This document shows, in pieces, positions 10,834 through 27,250 of a DNA stretch of 64,000 bases. The notes under the pieces were generated by a model. That model had not been told where the DNA came from, ran no database searches, and saw only the letters and a list, made by a program, of their open reading frames with translations. The stretch lies in assembly GCA_948470475.1 (NCBI GenBank), contig OX419338.1:7436205-7500204 (forward strand). Reading direction: 5' to 3'. Positions within the stretch are counted from its first letter, which is position 1. Every line of letters starts with the position of its first letter. Source of the stretch: Galaxea fascicularis (taxonomy: Eukaryota; Cnidaria; Anthozoa; Scleractinia; Euphylliidae). A program made the translations under genes and the position numbers.

Positions 10834-13800
10834 ATCTTGGCTAGCGGTATTGCTCGTGGGCGCGACCGACGACGTCGCACAATAATTAATAATACCCTAA
10901 TAATAATAATAATAATAATCCAAAATGGCGCCCATACTCCAGCTGACCATCTAGTTTACTGCGGACATCTTTGATATTAGACATCCATGTCAACGTCAAT
11001 TGACACCTGTCAAAACAACGTATCCGCTGACCAGTATCACGTGACCATATTGCGGGCTCAAGTTATGAGCTGTCGAGGTCAGCTGTTTTTTTGAAGTTGA
11101 CCGCTGACCAGGTACTCGTTTTCAATTCGATCGCAGGCTTAAGCCAAGCCAAAACGAGGCGTAAGTTTTCGCGAGGATCAACAGATCTCCGTCCTGTAAA
11201 CAATTTGCCGCCTACCTTGACTACTTCTTCTTTTTGTTTAAACCGATGAGAATCAACCTTTGGATGTTAAGAGCAGCAAATTGGATTGCCTGGCTTTGCT
11301 ATTTTATAGTTTACGGATCTGCGAGAGAAAAGATCGTGTGGTTTGGCAGGGTTTTAATCGTGCAGGCGCTGTCTTCTATTGCTCGCTTTTGCTGTGGATT
11401 AAACTGGATAGTTTTGCCGCTAAAAATCCTTAATTGAAGAAGCTTCCTTGGTAGACATGGGAAGTAAAACAAAGTGACGGTGAAAAACTTCAAGGCCCGA
11501 TAAGGATTTGTATCTGCTTAGCAAATGAATACGTATACTTTTGTGTGAACTGACGGCTTCTGCTTTAGCTCTGCGTTCGGAGTGATTGTTGACTGACTTA
11601 AACTGTCCGCAGGTTAGTATTCCTGTTGTGTCTTTTTTATCACATATGGTGATTTGTCTCTGTGACTACGAGTTATGTTTGTTACTTGTCTTAGTTTTCC
11701 AATTTCTACAAGGAACGCCGAAGAAACATTCGCTGGCATCGTTCTTTGTTTTCTTACCTTTTGTTGTTTTCATGTTGTTTGGATGGACTAAAAACGCTCG
11801 TCTTTTTTCCAAATGCATATTTTCGCTCCAATATTTCATTTTGGAGCCTAAAACTCTTCGTTTTCCCTGCTGTCGCTCATTTTTTTGGGCAAATAATTGG
11901 TTGAAGAAAAGCCAAGCGAAGTCCGGACGGTTTATATCCTCGGCTTCGCTTTGTTGACATTATTGGAAACTCGCAAAAGAGTAATCAACAACTCATTGCC
12001 AAATATAAACACGATTTTTAACAGCTGCAGCATTGGAAATGCCAGCAATTTGTTGTCCATCAAAAGCAATTCTCGTTGTTAGTTAAAAAATCCCAGATTT
12101 TTAAGGCTATTGCAGTAAAAACTTCGTCCTTTGTTCAATGTTTACGGCTGAAAAATGTTTTTCAGAAATCCTGAGTCAGATGTTATCATTAACAGTGATG
12201 TCAAAAATAATACCACCCACGACTTGTAGTCAAGGTTTGCTGTTTGCAATATTTGTAAGTGATCGAAGTCAAGAAAAAAACGATTCTCAACATCACTAGA
12301 TAATTGCAGTTGATCACCTGAGTTGATTCATGGCTAAAATAGTATGCTCGATCAGTCTGTCGCAGTCACTTTTCTCAATGAAAAGTAAAGTCGATTTCGC
12401 TCAACGTTTTTCTATGTTATTGTAAAAAGGACATCTACGGCATTTTCTATCGTCTTTACTGCATGTAATAGATCACAAGAATAACACAATAAAATGTTCA
12501 AAACAAGGCGAGCCAAGTACTTTTGTTCTTTTATGGGCGGTGTCGAAGAGAGCTCACTTTGAGGTTTTATCGCACTTTCGCTGTAAAATATTTTTTGATA
12601 GATTAAAATGTCACCGATACATGTCGATTGTGAAGTTGGTTTAATAGTGGGACACTAGAACTGTTAACCTAGTTAAGTGATTTTTACCACTTGTATCGAA
12701 ATGTAATCAGATGTAATTAAACTGTGATGAAGAAAAGTTTGTTAATCGTTTTTGCTCATCATAATCATATAGTTCCTGTGCCACAAAGTAGTGGTGGGAA
12801 TCGGTTGAGATTTCACAACCGATCGATCATCGATTATAATCGAAGAAATCTGCCAATAAGCATTTCATGTATTTTTCACCTACATAGAAGTCAAAGTGAG
12901 AGCGGGTACGCACAGGTAAACACATTCTTAGATTATCTGCTGTTATGACTTAGAAGTTAGGAGTCCACGAAAAACCACACCAAACTCACACCAAGATATT
13001 AAACGGACATTTTTCTTGATTTTAATATTTTTGTGTCCCCAATAAATTTTTAATTTTTCCGCAACAATCGATTATGAAAAAAGCATAATCGATTCTCGCT
13101 TCGCTTGAACTTTTCGATCAACTCTTTCGATTACAGTCGTTCATCGGCCCACCACTACCACAAAGGCCGATGATAATTCGAAAATCTACGTTTGCACTTG
13201 ATTGAATGATGGCTCTGGCTCTGCAGCAAAACAGTAAAAAGTATATATATATGTAATCACAATATAGAGAAGTCCTTACTGAAGCCATGGCTCGAGTCCT
13301 GTGGCATTGCCACATTAGTTTATCTGTAAATGCTAATATTAAGGAAATAACTATGGAGCTCCGCTTTTAGGCTTGCCTAAATATATATATTATTGTGTCG
13401 TACAAAGTCGAAATCAGCTGAAAATAAATTATTTAGAATTGAAAAAGATACATGAATCTGCATGTTGTGGAAACAGTTAAAGACGTTTAACCGTGGTTAT
13501 CCAATCAGAGACAAGTACAACCAGATATTAACAATGGAGCTTGTAAGTTCATCAAAACCTGGAGAATATTTAAGCAAATAGTTCGTTACTGATGCCACGC
13601 CCGTGAAATAGATTTTTTGCTCATCGTATTTCCATCAAAATAATAAAAATAAAAATCAGTTCTGTAGTTTACATGAAACGAATGAATGTGATACCAAGCT
13701 GAATACTAAGATGTACTTTGGAAATAAAGCGCATAGTTTTGAAGGATTTAAGCGGAAACAGTTCATCAAAAGTGAATTAAAAATGACAATCTGTTATAGC

Positions 13801-16800
13801 TGTCAGTTTGTCTGTTTACTTCTTACTTCTTCGATTTCAAAATCACCTTTGGCGATAGTTTTTCGTTTCACAACTTTAACACCTGGTTACCTTAAGACAG
13901 CAACATGCAGGGGAACAAGGAGTGGCCCTTTATTCGCGCTCAGTTTGGCATGGCATCAAGCAGCGAAGGTTAGAACAAGAGTCAACCTAAAGTTTTTGCT
14001 TAATTATGTGGTAGTTGCATCCGCGCTGCAGGATGCAGGATAACATTAATCCTGTGGGCGGGACGCGGGATCAAAAATGATAGATAGATATGAGGAAGTT
14101 TGTTTTTGTTTTGGTAAGTGTGATGCGTTTGACGTACTAAAATCTGTTTAGAAAGGGAGAAATCGAAAACAGCAAATATCACAGTACACCTGGCTGAAAT
14201 GCCACCAGGAGTAGGATTCGCACTGATGCGTAACTGAAGGAACGGTGCAAGACTTTTAAAACGTGGGCGGTTGAAAGGTTAACCCTGAAGGTGGATATAA
14301 GCTTTTGGAAAATTTCAAGCCACGGGGTCCTTACACGGAAAACCCGGAAATTCTGGTTGGAAAATAAAATGGTACATACCATTCTATTTGAAACGTTTCA
14401 GAAATTATGGGCCATCGGCAAAATCAATGCACTTTTTCTTTTCTTTTTTAACTTTCCAATTGATACCAATACATTTTGAGATTTATCCATTTTGCATTTG
14501 GACAAGTTGCAGCACTGAATATTTACATCTATAATTTCCACCTGGATGATCGTGTAATTGGTAAATGCCCAAGATCTCACTCGATATCATGTGGACTGAG
14601 ATCCGAGTATATAATCAGCAGTGTCAATGGCCCCAAGTGAGATGTTGGAAAATCTCCAGTTTTGGTCTGAGTTGAGAGCCATACATAACACCTACTCCAA
14701 AAATCCCAAGTGGTAGTCCCCTGCACATGTGGTCGCTTTGCACCAGGTTAGAAGTCTTTGTGTAGACTTTCTCAAAGTCTGTTTTTGTTTTTCATTTTTC
14801 GTTGCGGTAAACAAAAGGCTTAACTTGACAGCAAGTCTAGTTTTAGAGCAGAAAGATCCAATTCATAAAAGCCATAAAACTTTGGGTGCTTTCGACTGAG
14901 ATCTGAAAATGGATTTTGTCCATTAAAATCAATGTCGGGGAAAGATTTCAATTGACAAAATCTGCGCCGAATCTCCGTTTTTAGATCTTGTGTTTGATTG
15001 GAAATCCGAAGATCTGGATTTTGAGATCTAAATCCCAATTCCCAATCGAAAGAACCCAGTTGTGCATCGTTGAATCCTACATGTTACTACCGCCCCTTCC
15101 TTCCCCCCACCCCCGCCCCCCGAGCATACCCCCCGGGATTTGCAATTTTGTTATTTATTGGTGGTCTACTCCCCACCCCCGGGCATGCGCAAAGAGACAA
15201 CTCACCATCCCAGGCACTCCTCATCGATCCAAGCATGCTTTTTTATGTACAAACTTAGGTCACAATATTGAGTTCTGTACACTAATGAAAAAAATGTAAC
15301 TGCACTGTACTAGCGGACAGAGGATTGATACATGTACCGCATTAACGCTCAAAAACACGTTAAGAGTATTTGTATTACTTTGTAAAGTGTTTCTGAGTTA
15401 AATATATTATACTTTCTGGCTTTCACTGCCAATGTTTTTTAACACCAGAGGCCTGACGAAAATAGGCCGCCGTGTGACAAGGGCGAATTGTTTCACAGAG
15501 AAGTGGCATACTTCACAAGAACAACTACTTGTTTTCAATTTGCCCTTTCACCTACCCCTGGGGACTAAACTTCTTCAGCTCCCCCCCAGCCCCCAACCAG
15601 AGAGACAGGACTTGTCCCGGGGAATGCCCAGGGAGAGGGGGAGGGCATGGTTACAGGTAAAATTGAAACATGTATTATTTGTGTCAGAATTCCAAGCAAA
15701 TCATTGCCATTCAGTGACATGGAGTGCACTCTATCTAAATCTCATTCACAGAATGTCAGTGCAGGTGGGCTCCTTAACTTGTCGCTCAATTGGTTAGAGC
15801 AGTTGTTGAATTATTTAACAGTTATTTGGCTTTGCTTTACTTCACTCTGTGACTGGTTAACAAAACTCGCACCACTTTCTCAGCCAATAAGAACAAAACA
15901 AAAACCAATCGCGAGCTGTAGGCGGGCATTTTCCCGGTTGCATGTAATTACTGAGCTGTCTGTGTTTCTTGTCATCGGTCAGAGTCATTGCTTTGGTTTT
16001 GGTTTTGTGACACTCCATTGAAAAACACTAATATTACAGAAAAAGAAAAACCAAGTACTGGCATTGAGTAAAAGCTTTTCCCAGTCAATAGGCTTTAGCA
16101 CATTATTCTTACACTTTTTGCTATTATGCTCAAAATTTTTACTATTATGCTCTTATGGCCTTGCTCAAGTGCTCGAAAGTTCTATCAATACATACACAAT
16201 AATAGACACAAAAACTTTCAGTTACTAGAATGTAATTCAATGGAAACCTGAAAATAACATTTGGACTGGGCACCAACAGTGCAACAACAGTCAAAATGTC
16301 AGCTGCAGACGCTGAATCGCTGACCACTCATTGACTAGACCCAGGCTCTCTCTAGTTTTGCAGAAAACCTCTGAAATATATGTTTGCCAGTTTTCTCGGT
16401 GAATTTCATCACCTTAGACAAAATTTTCCTATCTAGTGATACAAAAATCTTGCTAAAATGCTGGCATTACGCTCGACCGTTTCGCCAAGCTATTCAAAAT
16501 AATAAAGCCTACCATTCAATGATCAAGTTTTAATCTCTGTCTAGCATCTCAGTAAACAATTCAATTTTAGTATTGCTGTTTGACATGTGTACCATGTGAG
16601 TGCGTTTTGTCTAGGTTTCCAATTTACTTCTCTTTCGCTTATTTTTAAGCAAAACCCAAAGTCAAGTTATAACAGACGGCTAAAACAACATATCATATTA
16701 AAATGGAAATTCGGGAGACAAACCAATGTGTTGTATCTTAGGTTTTTAACATTCGTGTCAAAGGAAAAAACGCCAATCTCAATAGTGAGATCAAAGAACC

Positions 16801-17486
16801 AAATGTAAACACGCTTTCCGCATTTGTGTGCCCAAACAAATTTAGGGATAGAGTAAATCCCATAACAAAATAAGAATTAAGAGCATCCTTAATAAAATTC
16901 CTCGCTGGCCAGTCCAACTTTTCAGGTCTTTTCAGTTCAAATACGAGAACCATTTTCTACAAATAATTTTATTGAAATGTAAATAATGCACATCTACCCT
17001 GCTACATCTGGTCTTTGGCGCCAGATGTAGCAGAGTATTCATAATTTTATCGTTCGACTGTATTTCCACATAACTATATTTGGCTCCCTGATCTTTCCTG
17101 ACAGATAACATCGCTGGGGCTCACTATACTTAGACAAGGAGAGAATTACCGCGACTCTTCTTTCACAAACAAAAGGCGCTTTTCACAGCTGATGAATAAA
17201 CAGTATAGCATTTGGCGCATACATGCAGAGACCTACATTCACACAGTATTTGTACTTTCATTTCCAAACAAAAAATGAAGGACAACTGAAAGAAATAAGC
17301 GAGAATCACAAACAGCTGAACAAGTGAAATCGGATTAAACTACTTGATCATCATTAACAAAGGCGTCTTCGCCAAAGGAATTGATTTTTATCAGACTCCT
17401 ACGCATGAAAAGAAATAAAATTAGAAATACAAAAGTACCTTGCTTTCACCACCGGGTGAGGAAGGGTGGAATGGTCGATAGGCCAT
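5510..17486 (-). CDS. CNN-A: calponin-homology-domain protein (transgelin-like) lacking the C-terminal calponin repeat
   Basis: Six exons were assembled by splice sites and family homology: 17439-17486, 9157-9290, 7521-7587, 6605-6709, 6120-6152 and 5510-5536, giving 137 aa. Exon 1 encodes MAYRPFHPSSPGGESK with a good Kozak context (AAAATGG). It is divergent from its paralogues and lies 8 kb upstream, so it is the least certain part. Exon 2 carries the CH start (KWDKDVAKDICSWIQ), exon 3 LANKIQPGSIKK, exon 4 MENIGWFSDFV and YEKQNVPQ, and exon 5 VLIALKWLKIE. The family binds F-actin and is typical of muscle and cytoskeleton. Oddly, exon 6 reads AEKKGRKI then TAA, so the GLQMG-type calponin repeat seen in CNN-B and CNN-C is absent. 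Intron phases match the paralogues, and the acceptor of exon 6 has a strong pyrimidine tract. The result is a CH-only protein, or a 3'-degraded gene. Confidence 0.75.
5938..6056 (-). repeat. tRNA-derived SINE in CNN-A intron 5
   Basis: Read on the minus strand, it has a pol III A-box-like TTGGCGCAGTGG, then B-box GGTTCGATTCC, then a tail with GCTCCGAGAGGTTTTTCTCC and GGGTACTCCGGTTT. A second copy with the same tail lies at 29646-29816. The pairing of A and B boxes with a shared non-tRNA tail marks a SINE and not a tRNA gene. Confidence 0.7.
7978..8020 (+). repeat. Short tandem repeat of an 11-base unit (GGACTTTTCCA)
   Basis: Three consecutive copies of GGACTTTTCCA followed by a partial fourth. 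Related CAAGGAGTTTTC units recur at about 8513-8585. It lies in CNN-A intron 3. Confidence 0.7.
8603..8820 (+). repeat. Partial copy of the GGGAGCTTAAAC inverted-repeat family
   Basis: This region matches the right two-thirds of the complete element at 31240-31603. Shared landmarks in order are ACGTTCTCGAGAAAACC, TAAAATTTGGTCATTTC, ATGTACCAAAATGTAAA and the CTCGTTGCCGTT terminus with trailing TCCCTA. The left terminus is missing. It lies in CNN-A intron 3. Confidence 0.7.
9497..9626. repeat. Perfect 25-bp inverted repeat with 80-base loop
   Basis: Arms at 9497-9521 and 9602-9626 are exact reverse complements, beginning ACATGGTTTGATGCTACTCT. It lies in CNN-A intron 1, probably a small MITE or hairpin. 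Confidence 0.8.
9700..12780. other. CNN-A intron 1, repeat-bearing non-coding stretch
   Basis: No supported exon. Contents include a GC-rich self-complementary block at about 10746-10790 (GCGGCCCGAAGGGCCGC) and an (ATA)n run at about 10898-10918. A repeat at 10615-10690 is shared with 13393-13462. Small open frames such as 11234-11437 and 11586-11957 have no recognisable homology. Confidence 0.4.
10615..10690 (+). repeat. Dispersed repeat, copy 1 (pair with 13393-13462)
   Basis: TTGTGTCGTACGAAGTCGAA, a GAAATCAACTGCAAATAAATT segment and the AAAAGATACACGAATCTGCA end match 13393-13462 with a few substitutions. The two copies are in the same orientation. Confidence 0.65.
12789..13157. mobile_element. 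hAT-type non-autonomous DNA transposon (MITE) with perfect 8-bp target duplication
   Basis: Termini TAGTGGTGGG (12789) and CCCACCACTA (ending 13157) are perfect inverted repeats. They are flanked by the exact direct repeat CCACAAAG at 12781-12788 and 13158-13165. An 8-bp duplication and a TAGTG-type end are the established signature of the hAT superfamily. The 369-bp interior has no transposase and contains further subterminal palindromes with AATCGAT/ATCGATT motifs. It lies in CNN-A intron 1. Confidence 0.85.
13393..13462 (+). repeat. Dispersed repeat, copy 2
   Basis: Same-orientation match to 10615-10690 (TTGTGTCGTACAAAGTCGAA and following). Confidence 0.65.
14330..14565. mobile_element. 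Palindromic MITE of the CTTACCATTTAC family, copy 1
   Basis: This copy matches 60229-60472 in the same orientation and 22074-22316 and 41877-42128 in inverse orientation. Shared interior blocks include AATGGTACATACCATT, GAAACGTTTCAGAAATTA, the ATTTATCCATTTTGC region and GATCGTGTAA near the end. The left terminus has lost CATT. It lies in CNN-A intron 1. Confidence 0.75.
14570..17438. other. 5' part of CNN-A intron 1, no exon recognised
   Basis: Contains C-rich tracts at about 15095-15180 and a 13-bp perfect hairpin (CTGCTACATCTGG) at about 16998-17032. Small open frames lack homology. Confidence 0.4.
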
Positions 17487-17984
17487 TTTTGGTAAGGATT
17501 TCAGCGACAGACAGTTGTATGATATGACTGAACAAGATAGACTTCAACCGAATCTCACGACGGGCTCACGAATGGTATGTGTCACGCGTACGTCACGCCT
17601 GCACGCTCCGTGAATAAAAACAAGCTTTTGTTCGGGCGTTAATATCTTTAAGATTTTAAATTAATTATGTCAAGGGTCGAACTCAATACACTAAATCTGT
17701 TTGAAAAGACAGGTTTACCAACAAAAACGTTTGCACTGAAACTCCGTCCTCTTAAGTAGAAAAATATTTTCGTCCTCCACCGATGTCTGACATGTCTACC
17801 TTTGTCTTTCAATCGTATTCAGTAGCTTACGTGTAGCCGTACCAAGTACAGTGGGCTCAATATGCTTCGGTTAACATCTACATATAAGATCTCAATATAA
17901 GATCAAAATTAGCGTCTTTTTTACCTGAAATGTTGTGTATTGTTCTTGTAGTGGGGCTTTTGGCATTTTCTGAAAAAAAATCAT

Positions 17985-18208
17985 CAAAATCCCCACCCCC
18001 GGGCAAAAAATAATTGTCAAAAGTATCAAAATCCCCCACCCTAGGCGGTCATATACCCTTCAGTCCTTATTGCACACAAGAGGAAAGCAATAAAATTCCC
18101 CACCCTGGGAACGTGATGTTCGATCAAAATCCCTACCTGGGGATATACATGACAGTCAAATTCTCATGGGTTGCCCGACCCCCCCCCCCTCGGGCTTGAC
18201 ACTGATAG
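17985..18208. repeat. Degenerate minisatellite of CCCCACCC..G-type units, copy 1
   Basis: Imperfect units of the form ATCAAAATCCCCACCCC repeat about five times. The array ends with TTGACACTGATAGGTGCA. A related C/G-rich array at about 57395-57677 ends with the same kind of sequence (AACACTGACAGGTGCA). Confidence 0.6.
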
Positions 18209-18218
18209 GTGCATAAGA

Positions 18219-18737
18219 CCCGGTTCAGACGCCGCTCCACTTATGTACTGAACTTAGCTGATGAATTACGTCCGGCAAAAGAGCGGCGTCTGAATCAGTT
18301 CGGTACGACAGTTTTAATTCGGTGCGGGCAAACGTCGTTAAGTTCAACAGGGTGTGTCGCATTATTTGACATTGGAGCAGCAATTGATTCATACGGCGCT
18401 CTTCTCGTGTGCCGGACCAAATATATTAATTATGATAATGTAAATTCGTCCCATGATTGGCTCATACAACCTTTTGGTAGAAGACCCAGTCCAGTCGCTT
18501 TCTACGAAAACAAAATACATATTCGGTTCTTCACACCGCGGTATTTAGCCTCCTACGCAGACATTCTTTTGACTCGTCACGCAATCTTTCCTCCCCAACG
18601 AAAGATTGCGTGACGAGCCAAAAGAATGTCTGCGTAGGAGGCTACGCGGTATTCCGTCTGAATCATCTGTCGCTCCAAAGTCGAACCTAATTCAATGAAG
18701 TTCGCCACATAGGTGGTGAAGAGGCGTCTGAACCGGG
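18219..18737. mobile_element. Inverted-repeat element with CCCGGTTCAGACGCC ends
   Basis: The left terminus CCCGGTTCAGACGCC at 18219 is mirrored by GGCGTCTGAACCGGG ending at 18737. No clear target duplication was found. The interior holds a near-perfect long palindrome at 18548-18645. No transposase is seen, so it is non-autonomous. Confidence 0.7.
18548..18645. repeat. Long near-perfect palindrome (about 45-bp arms, 8-10 base loop)
   Basis: Arms read TAGCCTCCTACGCAGACATT then CTTTTGACTCGTCACGCAAT and their reverse complement, with essentially one mismatch (GACTCG versus GAGCC). It is capable of cruciform extrusion. A fragment of the same motif (AGATTGCGTGACGAG) recurs at about 63357-63371. 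Confidence 0.85.
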
Positions 18738-18817
18738 ACGAAGACCGCTTTTGATCAAGTTCCAATTTTAAAAAAGTGAAAGAAAAGACTGACATCCAGT
18801 TTCTTAATGATGTATTC

Positions 18818-18823
18818 TTTATT
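18818..18823 (-). promoter_or_regulatory. Poly(A) signal for CNN-B
   Basis: AATAAA on the minus strand 135 bases after the CNN-B stop codon. Confidence 0.6.
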
Positions 18824-18957
18824 GCTACTAAGCCATACAAATCTGTTTATAAATCAACTAGGTATCTATCACTTGTCAAGTACGCCAGAGTATAAACCAT
18901 GATAAGAGCTCCTGCCTTCTTCATCTCTACCCAGAAACAAAACCACTGCGTCAAAAA

Positions 18958-25022
<6,065 letters not shown>

Positions 25023-25559
25023 TTCTGAGACGTTTTCGAGAGTTAACTCCGAGCGTTGCTCTCAGTCTGTAAAGATACGAGTGCGACTAGATAAGCACTT
25101 CACACCCGAGCAATAGAAAGAAGAAAATGTTATGCTAAGAATGGGGAGTTGTGCCAGGACCTTTATCGTGATAGGCCTCTCATTTGTGACGCCTCGGTGA
25201 GTAACATTTAGCCGCGGAGTAAAAGTCTGTTTCATACAGATCGGTCTTAACATTCCACCAGCCATTCATTTGGCTGGTAATCGCCACTTGAGTCCATATT
25301 ACAAAACCTCTGATAGTTGTTGTTGGTAATATCTACTTATTGTGCAACGGTTGTGGCAAAATAACTTCATGGTTTGACCGAAGAAACTTGTTGGCGGCCA
25401 TGACTGTTTACATCCTTATATGGAAATGTGACAAAAGGCTGAAGGAGCTTCAACCTTGATCAGTAACACAGATAAAATGTATCGTGGCCCATATAGGATA
25501 TCAAAATTTACTTTTTCGATTGAAATTTTCATCTCAAATGCTTGTTAAAACATCTGAGT

Positions 25560-25806
25560 TGTTAAATCTTTTCAATAGAGAGCGGATTTAATTTTTACTG
25601 CAAAAATTCGAGTTGTTAATTTTCAATTAAAGAGCTCGGATTTTTATGCAAAAATATACGTGTTGTTTAATCTCCATAATTCACAACTCGGATTTCTACT
25701 GCAAAAACCCGAGTTGTGAATTTAGGCGGTAGATACAAGTTAAGATTTCTGCAGTAGAAATCCGAGTTGTATCTACCGCCTAAATTCACAACTCGGATTT
25801 TTGCAG
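25560..25806. repeat. ACTCGG-unit repeat ending in a 39-bp inverted repeat
   Basis: Variants of ACTGCAAAAATTCGAGTTGT recur about every 60 bases on alternating strands. The last two form an inverted repeat: about 25700-25738 versus 25768-25806, one mismatch, with the centre reading ACCGCCTAAATTCACAACTC. It lies upstream of CNN-B. Confidence 0.75.
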
Positions 25807-25914
25807 TCCAATCACTTGATCGCATTCCATGCCACTTGAATGGAACTGAACTGGTGAGAATTATCCGATAAATGGAACAGTACAGATTTCTCCGGGTTTA
25901 GAGCAACAAAAACC

Positions 25915-27250
25915 ACACATTTTTTGTGGTTGTTAGCAAAACGCGTAACGGCGTAACTGCGTAAACAGAATCGGCGTAACAAGTTTTTAAATAGATTTGG
26001 TGACAAAAAATTCCCTTTTTTGCATTTGAACTTTTGCTTTTCTTTAGTCACTAGAAAGAGAGAGTCAGAGTATTATGGAAATATTGTATCTGTCTTTTCG
26101 TTTTTCGTGTTCTTTCGGTAAAAAACGTTCGGGTCTAACCGTTGGCGATAAATTACTTGCTCAACTAGCGCAAACATTATTTTTCGTAAGATATCTTTTA
26201 CCGGTTTTTCTTACTCATTTCATAAGCTTTTTTATCTCATATACCTCCAGAAACTGTTTTCGTTTACACCGTCGTGGTCGAAATTGTTGTAAAAGGTGTA
26301 CCGGTTCGTTTTGAAACAAGCATCCCGTTGAGAAAGTGTGCTGGTTCATATTCCTTCGTCTTACATGTCTTAAAAAAAACGTAAAACTAAAGTTTGGTTT
26401 CGTGAAAGTTATCCCTTTCATGTATCATCACCTTTGATGTATCATGGTTAAGAAATGATCTCGTGAAATGACGCCTAAAAGAGCTCAGGGCGACGAAAAA
26501 ATATGACCCGGCAGTACTCGGTTGACATTCGTTAAGCCTTTTTACTGATAAATCATTTACTGATTCAGACTTCGGGAAATCGAAACCGCCGAGATATTAT
26601 ATTATGTATTTCTTCTGTAGATCGATCCTCAGATTTAAAAAACCAGCACACCCAAGACAGGTTGGTTTGCCAGTGATCGAATCAGGGATTTTCATGAAGA
26701 TCCCCCAACTCGGATTAAGGCAGAGGGAAATGATAGTGATACCTTAATCTCTTATGCTAGATATTTTTCGCGCTCTGCAAAAAACAAGCATGTGTGGATA
26801 TGTTTATTAGAGGTAAGGGCAAACACTCTCGAAAAGATCCCATTTCTCCAAACGTCTAGAGCGCGCCGTTTCAGTATCGCTATGTATCAGTGGAGTTCAC
26901 GGTCCGGTATCAGTAACGGTCAACCAAATCCTCAATCACCCGTTAAAATTTGCGTACGCCTTCTCTGAGTTGCAACAAATGGAAAAATGACGGAATTAAA
27001 AAAACCCTCGTTGTAGTGGTAAGTTACCAGTATAACAACGAGAAAAAAAAAAGAGAAAGTCGCCCGGCCGGCTTAAAATTTTCGTATCAGCAATACTCTT
27101 TTTCTAGTGGCTAAACTGAAAAGCAAAAAGTTTAAGTATAGAAAAGGGGATCTTCTTTTCAGATAAAATCTATTCAAAAAACTCGTTACGCCGATGCTGG
27201 TTGCGCCGTTACGCCGTTACCCGTTACACCATTTACTAACAACCCATTTT
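25915..27250. mobile_element. Inverted-repeat element of about 1.3 kb (GTTGTTAG..TAACGGCGTAAC ends)
   Basis: Left arm about 25915-26000 (TTGTTAGCAAAACGCGTAAC, GGCGTAACTGCG, ATCGGCGTAACAAG) is the diverged reverse complement of the right arm at about 27165-27250 (CTCGTTACGCCGATGC, GCCGTTACGCCGTTACCC, ATTTACTAACAACCC). Interior frames (e.g. 26075-26314) show no transposase homology that I can recognise. Target duplication was not resolved. Confidence 0.6.

Noticed and set aside
26075..26314. Possible small membrane protein gene (79 codons)
   Set aside because: It lies inside the 25.9-27.25 kb inverted-repeat element, has no recognisable homology, no splice support and ordinary non-coding composition.
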